DNA of 64,000 nt from Pseudomonas mandelii (lineage in GTDB: Bacteria > Pseudomonadota > Gammaproteobacteria > Pseudomonadales > Pseudomonadaceae), in NCBI RefSeq assembly GCF_006438925.1, contig NZ_RCZA01000007.1, forward strand, positions 127,611 through 191,610. The letters are read 5' to 3'. Positions 60,581 to 64,000 of the stretch are shown piece by piece. A model generated the notes under the pieces. It had not been told where the DNA came from. It worked only from the letters and a program-made list of their open reading frames with translations, and searched no databases. Positions within the stretch are counted from its first letter, which is position 1. Each line of letters starts with the position of its first letter. The position numbers and the translations under genes were made by a program.

Positions 60581-61336
60581 TCACGTCGCCGGGCGAATTG
60601 CCTTGATCAATGACTGCAACGAATACCCCAAGCGCGGCGCCAGTCCTTCGGCGCGGGCGATCAAGCCGTCCATGTCCAGTTCCTGATCCAGCTCCGAAGG
60701 CACGAGCAGAATCACATTGCCCTCCTTCACCGGCAGTTCCCAGTAATGCCGGTGATAGAGGCCGCGAAACAATGCGGCGCCCAACGGTTTGCCATCGTCG
60801 GTGGCCCACTGATTGATCACCAGCCAACCACCCGGGTTCAGGCGTTTCTGACAGTTTTCCAGGAAATTCCACGCCAGATGCCCGACACCCGGCCCGACAT
60901 CGGTATACAGGTCGACGAAAATCAGATCCGCCGGCTCAGCGGTATCGAGCAGCTCCAGCGCATCGCCCACCCGGATATACAGCCGCGGATCGTCATCCAG
61001 CCCAAGGAATTCAATAGCCAGGCGCGGTACGTCGGGGCGCAGCTCGATGGCTTCGACGTCTTCCAGCGGCAGGAACTTGAGGCAGGCCTGGGTCAGGGTG
61101 CCAGCACCAAGGCCGAGGAACAGCGCGCTTTCCGGCTGCTCGTGGCACAACGCGCCAATCAGCATCGCCCGGGTGTAATCGTATTCGAGCCAGCTCGGGT
61201 CAGCCGTGAACACGCAGCTCTGTTCGATGGCATCACCAAACTCGAGAAAACGGTAATCAGCCACTTCCAGCACGCGAATCACGCCGAACTCATCCTGTAC
61301 CTCGGCGAGCAGATGCTCGACGCGCTCCTCAGTCAT
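60581..61336 (-). CDS. Spermidine-synthase-like methyltransferase-fold protein
   Basis: A 251-residue Rossmann protein resembling the SpeE catalytic domain. The nucleotide loop is ALFLGLGAGTLTQACLKFLP, the acidic strand end is VEAIELRPDVPRLA, and DLIFVDLYTDVGPG resembles the active-site region. It lacks the N-terminal SpeE domain, and no speD is nearby, so polyamine synthesis is uncertain. The start at 61336 has AGGAG six bases upstream. It lies divergent from the class II DAHP synthase gene. Confidence 0.85.
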   Translation of the reverse strand: MTEERVEHLLAEVQDEFGVIRVLEVADYRFLEFGDAIEQSCVFTADPSWLEYDYTRAMLIGALCHEQPESALFLGLGAGTLTQACLKFLPLEDVEAIELRPDVPRLAIEFLGLDDDPRLYIRVGDALELLDTAEPADLIFVDLYTDVGPGVGHLAWNFLENCQKRLNPGGWLVINQWATDDGKPLGAALFRGLYHRHYWELPVKEGNVILLVPSELDQELDMDGLIARAEGLAPRLGYSLQSLIKAIRPAT

Positions 61337-61485
61337 TTCGTCTCCTGATCGTCGCCGTGCCCGGCAACGTACTAAAACCGCGTAGTGGCGCGGCAAAAGC
61401 GCGATTGTCCGCGAAGCGACGGGAACAGGTCACGCACTAATTGCTGATAACATGACAGTCCGAGCGTAAAACACTAGAGACCGTG

Positions 61486-62832
61486 ATGAGCCAACCCTGG
61501 AGCCCTGACAGCTGGCGCGCCCTGCCGATCCAGCAACAACCCCATTACCCCGACGCAGCGCATTTGCTGCACGTCGAGCAAACACTAGCCAGTTATCCGC
61601 CGCTGGTGTTTGCCGGTGAAGCCCGGGAGTTGCGCCGTCAGTTTGCCGAAGTGACCCAGGGCCGCGCGTTTCTGCTGCAGGGCGGCGATTGTGCCGAAAG
61701 CTTCGCCGAGTTCTCCGCCGCGAAAATCCGCGACACCTTTAAAGTCCTGCTGCAAATGGCGATTGTCATGACCTTCGCCGCCGGTTGCCCGGTGGTCAAG
61801 GTCGGGCGCATGGCCGGGCAGTTCGCCAAACCGCGTTCGGCCAACGATGAAACCATCGACGGCGTAACCCTGCCGGCCTACCGTGGCGACATCGTCAACG
61901 GCATCGGCTTCGACGAAAAAAGCCGCGTGCCGGACCCGGAGCGCTTGCTCCAGTCCTACCACCAGTCCACTGCGACCCTGAACCTCTTGCGTGCCTTCGC
62001 CCAGGGCGGTTTTGCCGACCTGCATCAGGTGCACAAGTGGAACCTGGACTTCATCGCCAACTCGGCGCTGGCCGAGAAGTACAGCCACCTGGCCGATCGC
62101 ATCGATGAAACCCTGGCGTTCATGCGCGCCTGCGGCATGGACAGTTCGCCGCAACTGCGCGAAACGAGTTTCTTCACCGCCCACGAAGCGCTGTTGCTGA
62201 ACTATGAAGAAGCCTTCGTGCGTCGCGACAGCCTGACCAACGATTACTACGATTGCTCGGCGCACATGCTGTGGATCGGCGACCGCACCCGTCAGCTCGA
62301 CGGCGCTCACGTCGAGTTCCTGCGTGGCGTGAACAATCCGATCGGGGTCAAAGTCGGCCCAAGCATGAACACCGAAGACCTGATTCGCCTGATCGACGTG
62401 CTCAACCCGGACAACGATCCGGGGCGTCTGAACCTGATTGCGCGAATGGGTGCGAACAAGGTCGGCGATCACCTGCCGCAACTGGTCCGTGCCGTGCAGC
62501 GCGAAGGCAAGCAAGTGCTGTGGAGTTGCGACCCGATGCACGGCAACACCATCAAGGCCAGCAGCGGCTACAAGACTCGCGACTTTGCCCAGATCCTTGG
62601 TGAGGTGAAGCAATTCTTCCAGGTTCACGAAGCGGAAGGCACGTATGCCGGCGGCATCCACATCGAGATGACCGGGCAGAATGTCACTGAGTGCATTGGT
62701 GGGGCGCGGCCGATTACCGAAGACGGGTTGTCGGACCGGTACCACACCCATTGCGACCCGCGGATGAACGCCGATCAGTCGCTGGAGTTGGCGTTTTTGA
62801 TTGCCGAGACGTTGAAACAAGTCCGGCGGTGA
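61486..62832 (+). CDS. Class II (plant-type) DAHP synthase
   Basis: Condenses phosphoenolpyruvate and erythrose-4-phosphate to DAHP, the first shikimate step. It has 448 residues. Class II motifs are LLQGGDCAESFAEF, VGRMAGQFAKPRS, WIGDRTRQLDGAHVEF, VLWSCDPMHGNTIKAS and GGIHIEMTGQNVTECIGG. The start at 61486 gives MSQPWSPDSWR; GTG at 61483 would add one residue. It stands alone, away from other aro genes except aroC 36 kb away. In other pseudomonads such enzymes serve primary or phenazine metabolism; no phenazine genes are present here. Confidence 0.93.
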   Translation: MSQPWSPDSWRALPIQQQPHYPDAAHLLHVEQTLASYPPLVFAGEARELRRQFAEVTQGRAFLLQGGDCAESFAEFSAAKIRDTFKVLLQMAIVMTFAAGCPVVKVGRMAGQFAKPRSANDETIDGVTLPAYRGDIVNGIGFDEKSRVPDPERLLQSYHQSTATLNLLRAFAQGGFADLHQVHKWNLDFIANSALAEKYSHLADRIDETLAFMRACGMDSSPQLRETSFFTAHEALLLNYEEAFVRRDSLTNDYYDCSAHMLWIGDRTRQLDGAHVEFLRGVNNPIGVKVGPSMNTEDLIRLIDVLNPDNDPGRLNLIARMGANKVGDHLPQLVRAVQREGKQVLWSCDPMHGNTIKASSGYKTRDFAQILGEVKQFFQVHEAEGTYAGGIHIEMTGQNVTECIGGARPITEDGLSDRYHTHCDPRMNADQSLELAFLIAETLKQVRR

Positions 62833-62864
62833 ATCTGTAAATCTTGGGTTGCCTGATAGATTGC

Positions 62865-62940
62865 TTTCGCGAGCAGGCTCGCTCCCACACTGGATTTGTG
62901 AACAACACAGAACCAATGTGGGAGCGAGCCTGCTCGCGAA
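62865..62940. repeat. REPIN, class A
   Basis: TTTCGCGAGCAGGCTCGCTC and inverse GAGCGAGCCTGCTCGCGAA around about 32 bp, between the DAHP synthase stop and the YcaQ-like stop. Confidence 0.9.
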
Positions 62941-62949
62941 GGGGCCAGC

Positions 62950-64000
62950 TCAGTCACTATCAATCTGAGCCAATGCCACCCCCAACCGCGCCGCACTCGC
63001 CCGCGGGCAATTCAACTGAACCCGCTCAAGCCCCAACCAATCCGCCATCCGCCGCAGATTGATCGCCAACGCCAGCATTCCCTCGTCATCCAGCCCCGGC
63101 TTTTCTTCATGCACCGCGTGTACCGCCAGCCTGCCCAACGCCCGCTCGGCACGCAGATCCACCCGAGCGGCAATTCGTTCATTGTGCAAAAACGGCAACA
63201 CGTAGTAGCCATAGACCCGCTTGTCCTGCGGCGTATAGATCTCCAACCGATAGCGGAAATCGAACAGACGCTCGGTGCGACTGCGCTCCCAGATCAGTGA
63301 GTCGAAGGGTGAAAGCAAGGCGCTGGCTTCGACCTTGCGCGGCACTGTCGGCGCAGGCAGACAATAGGCCGGTTGCCGCCAGCCCTGGACTTCACAAGCG
63401 AGCAATTCACCCGCCTCCACCAGTTCCGCCAAGCGCGGACGGGCATCACCGGGACTCAGGCGAAAGTAATCCCGCAGGTCTTTTTCTGTTCCGACGCCCA
63501 ACGCTGTCGCGGCATGCAGCAACAGGCCGCGCTGGGCCTCGGCCTCACTCAGCAGCGGCTGCGCAAGAATCGCCGAAGGAATCACCCGCTCCGGCAGATC
63601 ATAAAGCCGCTCGAACCCGCGCCGGCCGGCCACGGTCACTTCACCGGCAGCGAACAACCATTCCAGCGCATGCTTTTCCGCGCTCCAGTCCCACCAGGGC
63701 CCTGCCCGTTCCTGACGGGTCGACAGGCTTCCGGCACCCAGCGCGCCCAGCTCCTGAACCGAGGCCAGCACCCGGCGAATCGTGTCCTGCTGCTCACGCC
63801 CGAAACGTGCCAATTGCTGATAGATATCTTCGCCACGGGTCGCGCGCAGCATGCGCCAGCGCATCAACGGGTACATCGACAAGGGCAGCAACGAGGCTTC
63901 ATGCCCCCAATACTCGAAGAGCGTGCGCCGCCGGCCCGAACTCCAGGCAGCCTGGTCGAGCAAGTCGGATGAGTAATTGCCGAGGCGGGAAAACAAGGGA
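62950..64000 (-). CDS. YcaQ/AlkX-like winged-helix DNA glycosylase (N-terminus outside window)
   Basis: The visible 350 codons cover most of a YcaQ-family protein; the frame continues past base 64000, so the first ~50 residues are missing. Recognised pieces are FSRLGNYSSDLLDQAAW, LFEYWGHEASLLPLSMYPL, AEVTVAGRRGFERLYDLPER-like text (GEVTVAGRRGFERLYDLPER) and YCLPAP...SPFDSLIWERSRTERLFDF. Family members are known to unhook DNA interstrand crosslinks. Convergent with the DAHP synthase gene. Confidence 0.88.
   Translation of the reverse strand, partial: PLFSRLGNYSSDLLDQAAWSSGRRRTLFEYWGHEASLLPLSMYPLMRWRMLRATRGEDIYQQLARFGREQQDTIRRVLASVQELGALGAGSLSTRQERAGPWWDWSAEKHALEWLFAAGEVTVAGRRGFERLYDLPERVIPSAILAQPLLSEAEAQRGLLLHAATALGVGTEKDLRDYFRLSPGDARPRLAELVEAGELLACEVQGWRQPAYCLPAPTVPRKVEASALLSPFDSLIWERSRTERLFDFRYRLEIYTPQDKRVYGYYVLPFLHNERIAARVDLRAERALGRLAVHAVHEEKPGLDDEGMLALAINLRRMADWLGLERVQLNCPRASAARLGVALAQIDSD

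Noticed and set aside
61585..62916. 443-codon minus-strand frame over the DAHP synthase gene
   Set aside because: Antisense shadow of a clearly conserved enzyme.
4321..62940. Recurring palindromic units considered as CRISPR repeats
   Set aside because: They are dispersed REP/REPIN hairpins in separate gene gaps, not regularly spaced direct repeats with spacers, and no cas genes occur.

Overview
This 64 kb window is chromosomal DNA of a Pseudomonas, most likely of the P. fluorescens group. The evidence is the high-GC coding style, familiar core gene sets (cysS-glnS, ppiB-lpxH, tamAB, minCDE, aroC-mtn), a DUF3509 gene, and very frequent Pseudomonas-type REP/REPIN palindromes between genes. I saw no rRNA, tRNA or CRISPR array. 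Most of the window is ordinary core genome.

Layout. 0-4.3 kb: cysS (cut by the window start) and glnS on the minus strand, divergent from the overlapping pair ppiB-lpxH. 4.4-9.4 kb: a minus-strand tripartite drug-efflux operon (MarR regulator, outer-membrane factor, EmrA, EmrB), with twin palindromic operators in the regulator promoter. 9.5-15 kb: tamB/tamA. 15-21 kb: GNAT acetyltransferase, exonuclease III, a PstS-like/OmpA fusion, an ankyrin protein and a long-chain acyl-CoA synthetase. 21.3-26 kb: DUF3509 behind a sigma54-like promoter, then the minus-strand block aroC-MFS-mtnB-mtnD-mtnC (chorismate synthesis and methionine salvage). 26-30.9 kb: alpha/beta hydrolase, an unrecognised tail-anchored protein, prmB, an isochorismatase-fold protein, a small membrane protein and an Smr protein.

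30.9-33.0 kb is the accessory spot. An SOS-cleavable phage-type repressor, its own terminator, a promoter covered by palindromes, a polysaccharide lyase family 7-like gene and an integrase C-terminal relic sit between smr and folE. This looks like the remains of a prophage or satellite in which a single cargo gene is kept under repressor control. It is the most unusual system in the window.

34.2-46 kb: a purine/ureide catabolic island. It holds a nucleobase permease, uraH, puuE, uraD, allantoicase, ureidoglycolate lyase, membrane urate hydroxylase PuuD (with a cytochrome c tail), a second nucleobase permease and two tandem Tsx/OmpK-like outer-membrane channels. Together these encode urate uptake and the path urate -> 5-hydroxyisourate -> OHCU -> allantoin -> allantoate -> ureidoglycolate -> glyoxylate + urea. 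A shared TTGTAYACAA palindrome precedes three of its transcription units, but no dedicated regulator lies inside the window.

46-64 kb: patatin-like phospholipase, lipid A acyltransferase, minCDE, an RluA-family pseudouridine synthase, an LPS-kinase-like protein, M18 aminopeptidase, a 58-residue membrane protein, an MscS-family channel, an M20 amidohydrolase, a DEAD-box helicase with a long leader, a crotonase, a spermidine-synthase-like methyltransferase-fold protein, class II DAHP synthase, and a YcaQ-like glycosylase cut by the window end.
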